From assembly GCF_029760915.1 (NCBI RefSeq), contig NZ_CP121685.1, positions 1,276,001-1,340,000 on the forward strand: 64,000 nt of DNA, in the 5' to 3' direction. Shown here in pieces: positions 42,175 through 52,332 of the stretch. Every line of letters starts with the position of its first letter. Positions within the stretch are counted from its first letter, which is position 1. The translations under genes were made by a program, and so were the position numbers. Origin of the DNA: Olleya sp. YS (GTDB lineage Bacteria; Bacteroidota; Bacteroidia; Flavobacteriales; Flavobacteriaceae). A model generated the notes under the pieces. The model had not been told where the DNA came from. It worked only from the letters and a program-made list of their open reading frames with translations, and did not search any database.

Positions 42175-44587
42175 AAAAATAAAGTTTCTCTTTAGCTTTT
42201 GTTTATTATTTCTTTTTATTCTTTCCGCAACAGCGCAAAATATAAAAGTGTTGAATAATACAACCAAAGAGCCTATAGTTGGAGTAGCAATATATAATAA
42301 AGATCAGAGTAAAAGCGAAATTACAAACATTAATGGAGAAGCAAATTTAGATCAATTTACTAATACAGAAATTGTTTATTTTAAGCATATTTCACACCAA
42401 ACTAAGCAGGTTAGAAAAAATAATATTGTTGATAATTTGGTCTATTTAATATCCAGCGAACAAGGTCTGGATGAGATTGTTATTTCAGTGTCTAATTTTG
42501 GTCAAAGGAAAAAAGATGTTCCAAAAACTATCGCAACTATAACTGCAAAAGATGTCACTTTTAATAATCCACAGACTAGTGCAGATTTGCTGGAAAGTAC
42601 TGGACAGGTCTATGTTCAAAAAAGCCAATTAGGTGGTGGAAGCCCAATGATAAGAGGGTTTTCAACAAATAGGTTGCTAATTACAGTAGACGGTGTACGT
42701 ATGAACAATGCTATTTTTAGAGGTGGTAATCTTCAAAATGTTATTTCAATTGATCCTTTATCTATTCAAAATACAGAAGTAACGTTAGGTGCAGGCTCTA
42801 TAATTTACGGTAGTGACGCTATTGGTGGTGTGATGAGTTTTTATACTAAAAAACCAGAGTTTTCCTTTTCGGATAGTTTACACCTTAAAAGCAATGTATT
42901 AGTAAGATATGCAACAGCTAGTCAAGAAAAAACAGCACATATAGATTTAAATTTTGGTCTAAAAAAATGGGCGTTTTTAACCAATGCAAGTTACACAGAT
43001 TTTAACGATTTAAGAATGGGAAGTCAAGGTCCTATAGATTATTTAAGACCAGAATTTGTGACAACTTCTAATGGTGAAGACGTTATTATTGAAAATAACA
43101 ACCCAAACATCCAGAAATTTACAGGTTATAGTCAAATTAACTTGATGCAAAAAGTTAGCTATAAAGCTGCAGAAGATTTAGATATTGATTTAGGGCTATT
43201 TTATACAGCAACATCTGATTACCCAAGGTATGATAGATTAATCCGTTATAGAGGTGAAAATTTAAGGTCTGCCGAATGGAGTTATGGCCCACAAAAATGG
43301 TTTATGTCTAACGTAAGTGTGACTAAAAGAAGTAGTAGTGCGACGTTTTATGATAATATAAAAACCACTTTAGCGTATCAAAATTTTCAGGAAAGTAGAA
43401 TGGATAGAGACTTTCAAGAGGTTGAAAGAAATGTAAGAGAAGAATCTGTTGATGCTGTTTCCTTTAATATTGATTTTGAAAAACAGATTAATGAAAAGTC
43501 TAACATATTTTATGGTTTTGAATATGTGTTTAACAAAGTGAGATCAATTGGATTTACCGAAAATATTGAAACAAATACTGTAGATAAAACAGTATCTAGA
43601 TATCCCAATGGTGCTACTTGGCAAAGTACAGCTTTGTATGCAAGTTACAAGTATAAACCTAATAATCGTTTTGTTTTTCAATCAGGATTACGTTATAATT
43701 TAATAACTGAAAATGCCGACTTTACTGAAAATAATCAATTTTTAAATCTTCCGTTTTCTCAATCAAATAATGATGCTAATGCACTAACAGGTACAGCAGG
43801 AGTAACGTGGTCCCCAAACCAAACCCTTCAATGGAAATTTAATTTGTCTTCAGCATTTAGAGCACCAAATATTGACGATATAGGAAAGGTTTTTGACTCT
43901 GAACCTGGTTCTGTAGTTGTGCCAAATGATAACTTAGACCCAGAATATGCTTATAGTGGAGAATTAGGGCTAAAATTAAATTTCGATAAAGTAGTTGTTC
44001 TTGACATGGCAACCTATTACACCTATTTAGACAATGCATTAGTAAGACGTGATGGTACATTAAACGGAGAAACACAAATAGTGTATGATGGCGAATTAAG
44101 TAATGTACAATCTATCCAAAACGCTTCTAAATCTTGGATTTATGGTTTTGAAGTAGGTGCAAAAGTTAATTTTTCTAAGCATCTAAAACTTACATCTCAA
44201 TATAATATTATTGGTGGTACAGAAGAAACAGACGGTGTTGAAGTCCCTGTAAGACATGTCGTACCTAATTTTGGTAACACGCATTTGGTTTGGCAAATAA
44301 ACAGATTTAAAATAGATGGATTTGTTAACTATAACAATGCGTTGTCATTTAATCAGTTAGCACCTTCTGAAGCGGAAAAAGATTTCATTTATGCATTAGA
44401 TAACAATGGTAACCCATATGCTCCATCATGGTATACTTTAAATGTTAGAACACAATATCAAGTTGCTGATGATGTAACTATTACTGCTGCTTTAGAAAAT
44501 ATCACGGATCAGCGTTATAAAACCTATTCTTCTGGAATCGCAGCACCAGGTAGAAACCTCATAGTATCATTAAAATATAGTTTATAA
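42158..44587 (+). CDS. TonB-dependent receptor (heme-receptor-like)
   Basis: 809 residues from the ATG at 42158 (an upstream in-frame TTG at 42107 lies deep in recO). Signal peptide (KFLFSFCLLFLFILSATAQ), carboxypeptidase-regulatory-like domain (about 22-100: IKVLNNTTKEPIVGVAIYN), plug domain (about 105-230: KTIATITAKDV, SADLLESTGQVYVQ, GGGSPMIRGFSTNRLLITVDGVRMNNAIFRGGN), then the 22-strand barrel ending ALENITDQRYKTYSSGIAAPGRNLIVSLKYSL. The GGGSPMIRGF..NRLLITVDGVRMNNA block resembles heme/hemoglobin receptors of the HmuR type. The ligand is uncertain; no heme genes adjoin. Confidence 0.88.
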   Translation: MTFLTRKIKFLFSFCLLFLFILSATAQNIKVLNNTTKEPIVGVAIYNKDQSKSEITNINGEANLDQFTNTEIVYFKHISHQTKQVRKNNIVDNLVYLISSEQGLDEIVISVSNFGQRKKDVPKTIATITAKDVTFNNPQTSADLLESTGQVYVQKSQLGGGSPMIRGFSTNRLLITVDGVRMNNAIFRGGNLQNVISIDPLSIQNTEVTLGAGSIIYGSDAIGGVMSFYTKKPEFSFSDSLHLKSNVLVRYATASQEKTAHIDLNFGLKKWAFLTNASYTDFNDLRMGSQGPIDYLRPEFVTTSNGEDVIIENNNPNIQKFTGYSQINLMQKVSYKAAEDLDIDLGLFYTATSDYPRYDRLIRYRGENLRSAEWSYGPQKWFMSNVSVTKRSSSATFYDNIKTTLAYQNFQESRMDRDFQEVERNVREESVDAVSFNIDFEKQINEKSNIFYGFEYVFNKVRSIGFTENIETNTVDKTVSRYPNGATWQSTALYASYKYKPNNRFVFQSGLRYNLITENADFTENNQFLNLPFSQSNNDANALTGTAGVTWSPNQTLQWKFNLSSAFRAPNIDDIGKVFDSEPGSVVVPNDNLDPEYAYSGELGLKLNFDKVVVLDMATYYTYLDNALVRRDGTLNGETQIVYDGELSNVQSIQNASKSWIYGFEVGAKVNFSKHLKLTSQYNIIGGTEETDGVEVPVRHVVPNFGNTHLVWQINRFKIDGFVNYNNALSFNQLAPSEAEKDFIYALDNNGNPYAPSWYTLNVRTQYQVADDVTITAALENITDQRYKTYSSGIAAPGRNLIVSLKYSL

Positions 44588-44623
44588 AAAAAAGCCTCTT
44601 TTAATTAAATGAAGCTTTTTTTT
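44586..44623 (+). terminator. TonB receptor gene terminator
   Basis: AAAAAAAGC-CTC and GA-AGCTTTTTTT pair around an AT-rich loop, directly after the stop codon. It can serve the convergent gene too. Confidence 0.6.
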
Positions 44624-44639
44624 AAAAGGTAATTACAAT

Positions 44640-47600
44640 CTATTTTTTAACTGCCTTTTTTGTGATTTCTAGACCATTGGATAACTTTATCTGAGCAAAG
44701 TATAAACTTTGTTGCAGCTTTTCTAAGTTAATTATTTCTGAATTATCATTACATTTAAAAGTGTAGATTTCTTTCCCTAACACATCTAAAATTTTTATAG
44801 ATTTTATAGTTAAATTATTAGAGACACTAAACTTGACTAGGTCATCAGACAATTCTACTATTGAAAGGTTTGTCGTGTTGTTAGTATAATCTATTGTTGA
44901 TAAAACTGAAGGATTAAATACAATTTCAAAACGATTATTAAATGTTCCAACACTAGATGTAAACGAATAATCTGATGCAGATAAATCGTGAATAGTATTG
45001 TTTAAATAGTCAATCAAATAGACCGTATTATTATCAAAAAAGTCACCTTGTACTTGTGCAATAGAGAGGGTGTAAATTGTTGGTGCTGTAGTTTTAGCAT
45101 CAAATCCCAGTGGAATGACTTCATCTATAGTTAAGCTTTCTGGAGCTTTACCTTGTATGGCAAATTTGTCTGTCTCGTTAGGAATCATCGTGTAGATTTC
45201 TGCTTTGTTTTCATCATACAATGTTCTGTTTGCGTCATATGCCATACTGTCTTTTCCATTAGTAGCACCATTAACATAGGCTACTAATATTTGATGGAAT
45301 ACACCAGTATCTGAAGTTAAATTAACCCAAATTTTGTTGCTAATTGTGGTGTCATTTGCTCTAAAAAACTGAGTGTTACTTGATGCGTCAGCCATTCTAA
45401 AACTATTATCAAAGGTGACATTTCCATTTGTAATTCCTTGAACAAAAAAGCTTTGTCCAGATGGTATATAATCATTAGGAATTATCATATCTCCACCTGC
45501 GGTATTACCACTACCTTGAGTAATTATAGCATAATCACTATTAGAAAAGTTTTGGCCTTCATTTCCACTAGCATTAGCATCGGCTGGAGTATTATGAGAC
45601 CATAAGTATACAACTCCTTGTATTGTGCTAGAGTTAGCTGTTAAAAAAGCGTTAGCATCAATAGCAGAAGGATAAGGGTTTCCTATTAAATTCCAATCTT
45701 CGTCACCATTGGCTCCATTGTAAATAATTGGACTGGTAATAATTCCTGTATTAAATACTCCATTAAACGTATAAGTATATTGTAGTCCAGTAGTAAACCC
45801 TACTGGATTATGCATAGAAATATAGCCAACACCTGGCGTCATTACAGTGTTTCCGTCAGAGATATAAGTCCAATCGTTACCATCATCATCAATACCATCA
45901 GATCCAGGAGTAAAGGTATTGGTGTTATTAATTTCGGTTTGTACATCTAAATAATTAGCTGCATTAAACCAGTATCTTCTATTTGGATTGGAAAAGGCTA
46001 AACCTTGATTAATTGTTGTGTTTTCAACAGGGGAGCTCCAATAGGTATATTCGTAAATACTGTTTAAAGGTGTTGTTTCTTTATTGACTAAAGAGACTCC
46101 GTTTGAGGTTAGATTAAATAATGAGGCATTGTTATTTTGAACAAAAGCACCTTGAGTTTCAACATACAACTCTCCATCAACAGTTACTGTGTTTTCAACT
46201 TCAACAAACGTATTATCTGTAATAGTTAGTCTGAATTCTGGTGATGTACCACTAGTATTTATTATTAATGAACAAGCTTGAAAACTTCCATTTATACTGG
46301 TATCATAACTCCCATCTAAAACTACCATTTTAGTTAAATCAGGCAATCCATTGGTCCAAGCCAAACCGTTCCAAGTAGTACTAGACATGTTAATTTGTAT
46401 CGCATCTGTAGCGATAGAGCAAACACCAGACTCGGTTACCTCACAATAAAATTGATATCCATCTAAATTAAATCCTGTTATAGACAAATCTGTGGTTGTT
46501 TCGCCAGTCACAATTCCAGGATTAAATGCAGCACCTGTTACGTCTAACCATCCAGCTGTACCATTATTATATTTCCATTGGTAGCTTAAAGTGCCACCAC
46601 CACCTGCTGTTACTGAAATGTTTACATTAGCAGCATCACAATTGTCAATGTCTGCAGGTTGGACATCTATTGTTGGTGAAGGAGTAATCTCAATCTCAAA
46701 CCCAAAACAATCAGGTGTAGTATCAGAAACCCATTCTGAAGAAGTAAAAGTTAAAGCTGGTGCAGTTGCTGTATTAGCTCTTGTATAAATGTAACCATTA
46801 TCATGTCCATCTCCATTAGACCATAAATCAATAGCTGTACCACTGTTTATTAAAACTAATTTATCATAATTAGCAGATGTAAATCCGTTATAACCTAAAG
46901 CTGAACTTAAAAATTGTAAATCTAATGTTACATTTGTACAGCTAGCGCAGTTTGAAGTGTCGCTTGTTGCTAAAATTAAAAATGTATCACCAGCTAAAAT
47001 AGTTCCACTTAAAGGGTAAGTACCACCATTATAAGTTCCGGGAAGTGAGTTTGGGTCTGTTTGATTATTAGAAGACCCTATGGAATAATTTGATAAATCA
47101 ATATCAGAACTTGTTGGATTTAATAACTGTATGTAATGACAAGAACCTGATGTTTCATCATAAATTCCTGAGAACATTAAATCTGTAAACCCAGCAGGAA
47201 TTCCGCCTCCACCTCCAGAGCAGCTTCCGCTTAATACTGTAAAATCTGTAGAACTATCCACAGGGCAACCCAATTCTGTTACTGTTATAACACCAGTAGT
47301 CGCACCTAAAGGAACTTCTGCTACAATTTGTGTTACAGTTTGCGATATTATAGTGGCAGATGTGCCATTAAAATCTACTGTGGAACCTGCAGTAAAACCT
47401 GTGCCAGTAATCGTGATGTGTGATAGTTCTGGTCCAGAGTTTGGAGCAAAACTTGTTATAGATTGCACTGGTGTACATGCTCCAACAGTAAAATTAGTCG
47501 TACTATCAACTGGACAGCCAGCTTCTGTTACTGTAACTAAACCAGTAGTTGTTCCTGCTTGTACAACTGCTGATAAAGTTGTTGAGTTTATAAAAGTAAC

Positions 47601-48323
47601 AACAGCTGCAGTACCGTTAAAATCAACGGTAGAACCTGCAGTAAATCCTGTACCAGTTATTGTGACATTAGATCCAATAGGACCTGTTGTTGGTGTAAAA
47701 CTGGTAATAGTATGTGTTGGTGTACAAGCTGAGCATGTTGCTGTATGAGAACCTAAATCTGATATATCGTCTTGAGGAAGTACAATCCACTCGCTATTTG
47801 TTGTGTTTGTTCCAGCTGAGACAGTCCAATTAGTATTTGGGTCACAAACAGAAGATTTTCTTACTAATGTATGATTGGCAGTTGCATTTGTTGTTCCAGC
47901 AACATTCCATCCACTACCTGGATCAGCGCCATCTGTACCTACAGCATCTATTAAAAAAAATGTTCCGCTACCATTATCCTTTGCTAAACCAACAGCATCA
48001 TCACCATTCCAACTAGCACTTCCACTTGTAGAATCTGCTAATAATAAAATAGTAGGTATGGCAAGATTGTTAGACAATACATAAGTACTACCATCTGTTA
48101 AAGTACCAGATAAGTTTATTGTTGTTTCTGGCCAACTCCCTCCATTTGCTATTCCCCATATTTGATAATCTGCAAGATTAACAGAAGATCCAGTTCCATT
48201 ATAAATTTCAATAAATTTATTATTTCCAGAACCTTCACCATATTCTGATATTATCAGATCTGATGTTTGCGAAAAAGAAAAAAGACTAAATAAAAAAAAT
48301 ACAAAGGGTATATTTTTTTTCAT
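44640..48323 (-). CDS. Giant T9SS cargo protein with lamin-tail and IPT/TIG domains
   Basis: 1227 residues. Signal peptide (IPFVFFLFSLFSFSQ); a lamin-tail domain (about 20-200: DLIISEYGEGSGNNKFIEIYNGTGSSVNLADYQIW); two near-identical IPT/TIG domains (about 202-280 and 285-364); a second lamin-tail-like domain (about 375-560: DLMFSGIYDETSGSCHYIQLLNPTSSDIDLSNYSI); an Ig-like segment with cysteines; a large module containing YWSSPVENTTI..DWNLIGNPYPSAIDANAF; and a C-terminal type A T9SS sorting domain (about 1150-1227: LTIKSIKILDVLGKEIYTF ... YFAQIKLSNGLEITKKAVKK). It should be exported by the type IX system and anchored or released at the surface. Role unknown; adhesion or matrix binding is inferred. 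Confidence 0.9.
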   Translation of the reverse strand: MKKNIPFVFFLFSLFSFSQTSDLIISEYGEGSGNNKFIEIYNGTGSSVNLADYQIWGIANGGSWPETTINLSGTLTDGSTYVLSNNLAIPTILLLADSTSGSASWNGDDAVGLAKDNGSGTFFLIDAVGTDGADPGSGWNVAGTTNATANHTLVRKSSVCDPNTNWTVSAGTNTTNSEWIVLPQDDISDLGSHTATCSACTPTHTITSFTPTTGPIGSNVTITGTGFTAGSTVDFNGTAAVVTFINSTTLSAVVQAGTTTGLVTVTEAGCPVDSTTNFTVGACTPVQSITSFAPNSGPELSHITITGTGFTAGSTVDFNGTSATIISQTVTQIVAEVPLGATTGVITVTELGCPVDSSTDFTVLSGSCSGGGGGIPAGFTDLMFSGIYDETSGSCHYIQLLNPTSSDIDLSNYSIGSSNNQTDPNSLPGTYNGGTYPLSGTILAGDTFLILATSDTSNCASCTNVTLDLQFLSSALGYNGFTSANYDKLVLINSGTAIDLWSNGDGHDNGYIYTRANTATAPALTFTSSEWVSDTTPDCFGFEIEITPSPTIDVQPADIDNCDAANVNISVTAGGGGTLSYQWKYNNGTAGWLDVTGAAFNPGIVTGETTTDLSITGFNLDGYQFYCEVTESGVCSIATDAIQINMSSTTWNGLAWTNGLPDLTKMVVLDGSYDTSINGSFQACSLIINTSGTSPEFRLTITDNTFVEVENTVTVDGELYVETQGAFVQNNNASLFNLTSNGVSLVNKETTPLNSIYEYTYWSSPVENTTINQGLAFSNPNRRYWFNAANYLDVQTEINNTNTFTPGSDGIDDDGNDWTYISDGNTVMTPGVGYISMHNPVGFTTGLQYTYTFNGVFNTGIITSPIIYNGANGDEDWNLIGNPYPSAIDANAFLTANSSTIQGVVYLWSHNTPADANASGNEGQNFSNSDYAIITQGSGNTAGGDMIIPNDYIPSGQSFFVQGITNGNVTFDNSFRMADASSNTQFFRANDTTISNKIWVNLTSDTGVFHQILVAYVNGATNGKDSMAYDANRTLYDENKAEIYTMIPNETDKFAIQGKAPESLTIDEVIPLGFDAKTTAPTIYTLSIAQVQGDFFDNNTVYLIDYLNNTIHDLSASDYSFTSSVGTFNNRFEIVFNPSVLSTIDYTNNTTNLSIVELSDDLVKFSVSNNLTIKSIKILDVLGKEIYTFKCNDNSEIINLEKLQQSLYFAQIKLSNGLEITKKAVKK
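47232..47720 (-). repeat. Internal tandem duplication: two IPT/TIG domains
   Basis: Residues about 202-280 and 285-364 of the T9SS protein share ITGTGFTAGSTVDFNGT and TEAGCPVDST / TELGCPVDSS, and the DNA is still similar (for example ACCTGCAGTAAA-CCTGT in both), so the duplication looks fairly recent. Confidence 0.85.
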
Positions 48324-48394
48324 AAAAAGATATTTAAATAAATAAAACTTATTTGAAGTTAAGATATCAATCAGTTGTAAAAATCTTAACTAAG

Positions 48395-48402
48395 CAAATA
48401 TA
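48395..48402 (-). promoter_or_regulatory. T9SS cargo gene promoter -7 box
   Basis: Plus-strand CAAATATA reads TATATTTG on the minus strand, an exact -7 box about 72 bases before the ATG at 48323. The rest of 48324-48488 is very AT-rich and featureless. Confidence 0.4.
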
Positions 48403-48488
48403 TCAAAATATCGATAAAATGATATATTTATTCGATAAAATACAAAAAATAATATACTTGGTTCATTATCAGCAATTTAAAAACATAA

Positions 48489-48519
48489 AAAAGGCTAAAC
48501 TGTATAAATTTAGCCTTTT
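48489..48519 (-). terminator. Terminator of the upstream T9SS cargo gene
   Basis: AAAAGGCTAAA (48489-48499) pairs with TTTAGCCTTTT (48509-48519); the T run on the minus strand follows at about 48482-48490. Confidence 0.85.
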
Positions 48520-48544
48520 AATTTCTCTTAAAAATTTTTGAAAT

Positions 48545-51500
48545 TTATTTTTTAATGGCTTTTTTACTTAGTATTTGACCATTACTTAACTCGACTTTAG
48601 CTATGTAAGTTGCTTGAGATAAGTTAGATAAGTTGTAAGTTTCTGTACTTTTATTTCCCTTTAGATTATGTAACAGTCGTCCTAATGCATCGTATATTTT
48701 GATGCTTTTAATAGTCAATTTTTCATTAGTTAATTTAAAACTGACATTATCATTTTCACCTTCTACAATCAACAAGTTATTTTCTGTTAATGATACATCA
48801 TCTATAGATAAACTTGGTTGAGTAAATACAATTTCAAATCTATTATTAAATTCTCCTATTGCAGATGTGAAAGAATAGTCTCCAGTGGTTAAATCTTGGT
48901 AGGTGTTTAATAAGTTGTCTTTTAAATAAATAGCATTATTAGATAAAAAGTCACCTTGTAAGTGGTCTATAGATATGGTGTAAATAGTTGGAACATCAAC
49001 AGAGTTTAAAAATCCTAAAGTAATAGTTTCATTTAAATTCAAATCGCTAGGCGCTTTACCTTGAATTGCTAATTTTTTAGAATCGCCTGGCACTAAGGTG
49101 TATAATGAAAGACTTGCTAAAATAGCTCCATTCTTTTTCGCATCGTAATATGCACCATCATTAGCAGCTGTGGCTCCTGGAACATATCCAATAACTGTTT
49201 GATTAAACAATCCATTATCTGTAGTAATGTTTAACCATAATTTATCGTGTTGATTTATTGCTGTATTATTTCCTGCTCTAAAAAATTGATCATTATTACC
49301 TGTAACACGCATAGCATTATTAAACGTTACAGTACCTGATGTAGCTCCAGGTGTATCAGAATAGGTTACAAAAAATCCTTGACCTGAAGGGATATATCTA
49401 TTAGGTGTAATACCATCTCCACCAACAGTTTCTCCAGTTCCGTTTATAATAGCATAATCGTTAGTTGTAAAATTTAATGGCTCGTTACCATTTGTAGTAC
49501 TTGAAGGAGGTGTAGATTGAGACCATAAATAAATTGCACCATCCAATTTTCCGCTTGTTGGATTGGACAAGAAATTATTCTGAGCAAAAAACAAATCGGC
49601 ATCTATTGCAGAAGGGTAAGGGTTACCAATTAAATTCCAGTTGATATCACCTGTTTCAGTATCGTTTCTTTCAACAGGAACCGTAATGTCTCCATTATTT
49701 AAAGTTCCTCTAAAAGTATATACATAATTGTTTGGTCCAAATATAAATGCACCTATCGAGTGTGTTGCAGCATAACCCACACCAGGAACCATATTATCAC
49801 CAGACGCTTTTAAAAACCAATCATCGCCATTATCATCAATATCATCAACTCCAGCTCCAGCTACCAAGGTATTATCATTTAAAGTTTCATATTGTGAGTC
49901 CACAAAATTACCTGCATTAAATTCAAAACGTCTAAATTGACTAGACTGAAACAATGCGTTACCAAAGGTTTCGTTAGCTACAGGTGAACTCCAATAGGTA
50001 TACTCATACCATTCACTTAAAAAAGAAGTCTCTCTATCTACTATTGCTGCATCATTTGTAGCAAAAAAGGTACTACCAGAATCATCATATGTCGCAGCAT
50101 TATCTACCTGAACAAATGACCCTTGATTTTGTACTGAAATACGTCCATTGTTAGTGACATCTGTAAAAACTTCTACGTAATCGTTTGGCGCAACCGTTAA
50201 GTTGATTCCAGAACCTATAGTTAAGGTACACGCTGTAAAACTTCCAAGACCTGCTGTACTAGTATTATAATTTGCACTTAAAACAGCATGTGTTGAAGCG
50301 CTTGGTGTTGTTGGTGACCAAGATGTACCATCCCAAGTTACTGTAGAAGTACAAGAAACAGGATTAGAACACACATTAACATCATCTATCCATAACTCAC
50401 CAGCTCTAGTCGAGCTAAATTCAAAATAAGACCCAATAAAACTTCCAGTAGTATATGTAGTATCATTTGTGGTTCCAGCACTGACTTCTCCTGTACCATC
50501 ATCGTAAAATAACTCCCAATCTCCAGCAGAACTTCTGGTGACTCTAATACAAACATCATCATTAGCATTCCAATTAAAAGCACTTGCCAGAATTTCTGTA
50601 TCAGCACCATTGTTAACTCTATAAATCTTTAACAAATCATCAGATGTAGTTTGGTTAACACCTACTCTGTAACCAGTTGCATTGCTAAATAAATTACTTT
50701 GACTTGACAGAAGTATAAAAGAAAAATTATTGTTTGATGAAGGATCCCAATTACCATTTCTCATACAAAATGACCACTCGTAATCTCCATAAGCCAGATT
50801 TTGAATCCCTATATCTGCATTAATATAACTATCGCCTGCAGTACCAGTTATGTTATGTTTTAATTCTCCAGCTGTAGTCGTCCAATCTGCAGTATTATTC
50901 CATTGGGTTAGTCCAGCACTAAAATCATCAGAGAAAATAGAAGAGCATGGGTTTGTGATATTTAAAATACCATTGTTATTAGTTGTTGGATCCCAAAAAT
51001 TACCGACATTATCTGCTTGGATTCCACCATAGCTAAAACTACTTCCGTTTAATTGAAAACGACTAGCAAAATAGTAAGTACCAGCAGCTAGACCAGATCC
51101 TATCTCTGCGGTATATTGGTCGTTATTTCCAAAGTCAGAATCGTAGGTAGCAGCAATCCAAGTCCAGCCTGTTCCAGAAATGGGACTTACATCTGCAGAA
51201 TTATAACCTATCCAAGCTAAGATATTTGCACCTTGTCCAGCAGCATCTGTTACACCAGGCTCATAAGCTTGAGCGTAAACATTAAAATTATCTCCAATAT
51301 TAATATTACCGTTTTTAGGAAAATCTACATTGCAAAAATCAACTTGGTCTGCATTTACGATTAACTGTAAAGAGTTACCAGTACTCCATACTCCAGCAGT
51401 GCCACCATAAATAAAAGGACAAGAATTTAATTGAAATCTACTAGCTATATAATAAGTCCCAGGTGTTAATGTTGATCCTACTTCAGCAAAATACTCATCA

Positions 51501-52288
51501 TTATTACCTCCAATATTATTGTAAGATGCTGGTAACCAGTTAGTCCATGTTGAAGGATCTGTATCAGTTGTACTGTAGCCTATTTCCGCTGTAACGCCAG
51601 CACCTTGAGCAAATGGTGTGTCTGTTAAACCTGGCTCGTACACTTGAGCATAAACCACATTAGTAGTTGCTCCTTGTGTAATGGTTTGTGTAGTTGTTGG
51701 AAATTGAATGTTAGCAAAATCTAAGTTGTTTGGACATGAGGCAGAAACTGAACCTCTTAATGCTAAAGAATTATCATTAATCCTCCAAGTTCCACCACCT
51801 GCCTCAGCGTTATATCCATAAAATCTAACATATAACGTTTCTCCATCATTTATTGTCTCTGAAAGACCAGTAACATCACCATTTCTTTCACTGGTGTTAT
51901 CTGGTACGTTTACAGTTGCTATTGTGGTAAAAGTTGTAAAAGCAGCATCTTTAGAATACCTAACCTGATAATCTCGAATTCCTGTTCCAGAACGTCTTTC
52001 TGAAAATAAGACTTCTTCTAGAAGAATATTAAATCCAGAGTTAGGTGTAATACTTATCTCAAAATATTCGTTAAGGTCTATAGCTCCAACACTCCAACCA
52101 TTTCTAAAAGCACCATTAGCTGCATAAGAAATTGTTCCTCCTGTGGATGTAAATAGGCTAGCAGTGATATTAGCGTCAACGTTACTTGGGCTACCATCTG
52201 CAGTTAGTACCCATTCGCTTAATGTAGTTTGCGCAAATCCAAATCCACTAACTAGTAGTAGTAAAAAAAGTAATTTTATATGTTTCAT
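48545..52288 (-). CDS. Giant T9SS cargo protein with two repeated N-terminal domains
   Basis: 1247 residues. Signal peptide (LLFLLLLVSGFGFAQ); an N-terminal beta domain (20-180); two repeats of about 120 residues (about 190-310 and 318-445) with VYAQVYEPGLTD / VYAQAYEPGVTD, NNDEYFAEVGSTLTPGTYYIASRFQL / NNDQYTAEIGSGLAAGTYYFASRFQL; a concanavalin/LamG-like domain (about 450-650: FSAGLTQWNNTADWTTTAGELKH); then the same large module as the neighbouring cargo (YWSSPVANETF, NWNLIGNPYPSAIDADLF) and a type A sorting domain (LTIKSIKIYDALGRLLHNL...AKVELSNGQILSKKAIKK). Clearly a paralogue of the 44640-48323 protein in its C-terminal half. Surface or secreted; role unknown. Confidence 0.9.
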   Translation of the reverse strand: MKHIKLLFLLLLVSGFGFAQTTLSEWVLTADGSPSNVDANITASLFTSTGGTISYAANGAFRNGWSVGAIDLNEYFEISITPNSGFNILLEEVLFSERRSGTGIRDYQVRYSKDAAFTTFTTIATVNVPDNTSERNGDVTGLSETINDGETLYVRFYGYNAEAGGGTWRINDNSLALRGSVSASCPNNLDFANIQFPTTTQTITQGATTNVVYAQVYEPGLTDTPFAQGAGVTAEIGYSTTDTDPSTWTNWLPASYNNIGGNNDEYFAEVGSTLTPGTYYIASRFQLNSCPFIYGGTAGVWSTGNSLQLIVNADQVDFCNVDFPKNGNINIGDNFNVYAQAYEPGVTDAAGQGANILAWIGYNSADVSPISGTGWTWIAATYDSDFGNNDQYTAEIGSGLAAGTYYFASRFQLNGSSFSYGGIQADNVGNFWDPTTNNNGILNITNPCSSIFSDDFSAGLTQWNNTADWTTTAGELKHNITGTAGDSYINADIGIQNLAYGDYEWSFCMRNGNWDPSSNNNFSFILLSSQSNLFSNATGYRVGVNQTTSDDLLKIYRVNNGADTEILASAFNWNANDDVCIRVTRSSAGDWELFYDDGTGEVSAGTTNDTTYTTGSFIGSYFEFSSTRAGELWIDDVNVCSNPVSCTSTVTWDGTSWSPTTPSASTHAVLSANYNTSTAGLGSFTACTLTIGSGINLTVAPNDYVEVFTDVTNNGRISVQNQGSFVQVDNAATYDDSGSTFFATNDAAIVDRETSFLSEWYEYTYWSSPVANETFGNALFQSSQFRRFEFNAGNFVDSQYETLNDNTLVAGAGVDDIDDNGDDWFLKASGDNMVPGVGYAATHSIGAFIFGPNNYVYTFRGTLNNGDITVPVERNDTETGDINWNLIGNPYPSAIDADLFFAQNNFLSNPTSGKLDGAIYLWSQSTPPSSTTNGNEPLNFTTNDYAIINGTGETVGGDGITPNRYIPSGQGFFVTYSDTPGATSGTVTFNNAMRVTGNNDQFFRAGNNTAINQHDKLWLNITTDNGLFNQTVIGYVPGATAANDGAYYDAKKNGAILASLSLYTLVPGDSKKLAIQGKAPSDLNLNETITLGFLNSVDVPTIYTISIDHLQGDFLSNNAIYLKDNLLNTYQDLTTGDYSFTSAIGEFNNRFEIVFTQPSLSIDDVSLTENNLLIVEGENDNVSFKLTNEKLTIKSIKIYDALGRLLHNLKGNKSTETYNLSNLSQATYIAKVELSNGQILSKKAIKK

Positions 52289-52332
52289 AATAGGGCGTTT
52301 TTAAATGTTATTAAATAGCTTATTTTTGAGTT

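Noticed and set aside
47353-47748. 131-codon plus-strand frame inside the T9SS cargo gene
   Set aside because: Opposite strand of the duplicated IPT/TIG domains; its own repeat structure is inherited from them.
48353-48541. 62-codon frame in the spacer between the two giant T9SS genes
   Set aside because: It runs through a promoter box and the hairpin terminator and has no recognisable features; AT-rich chance frame.
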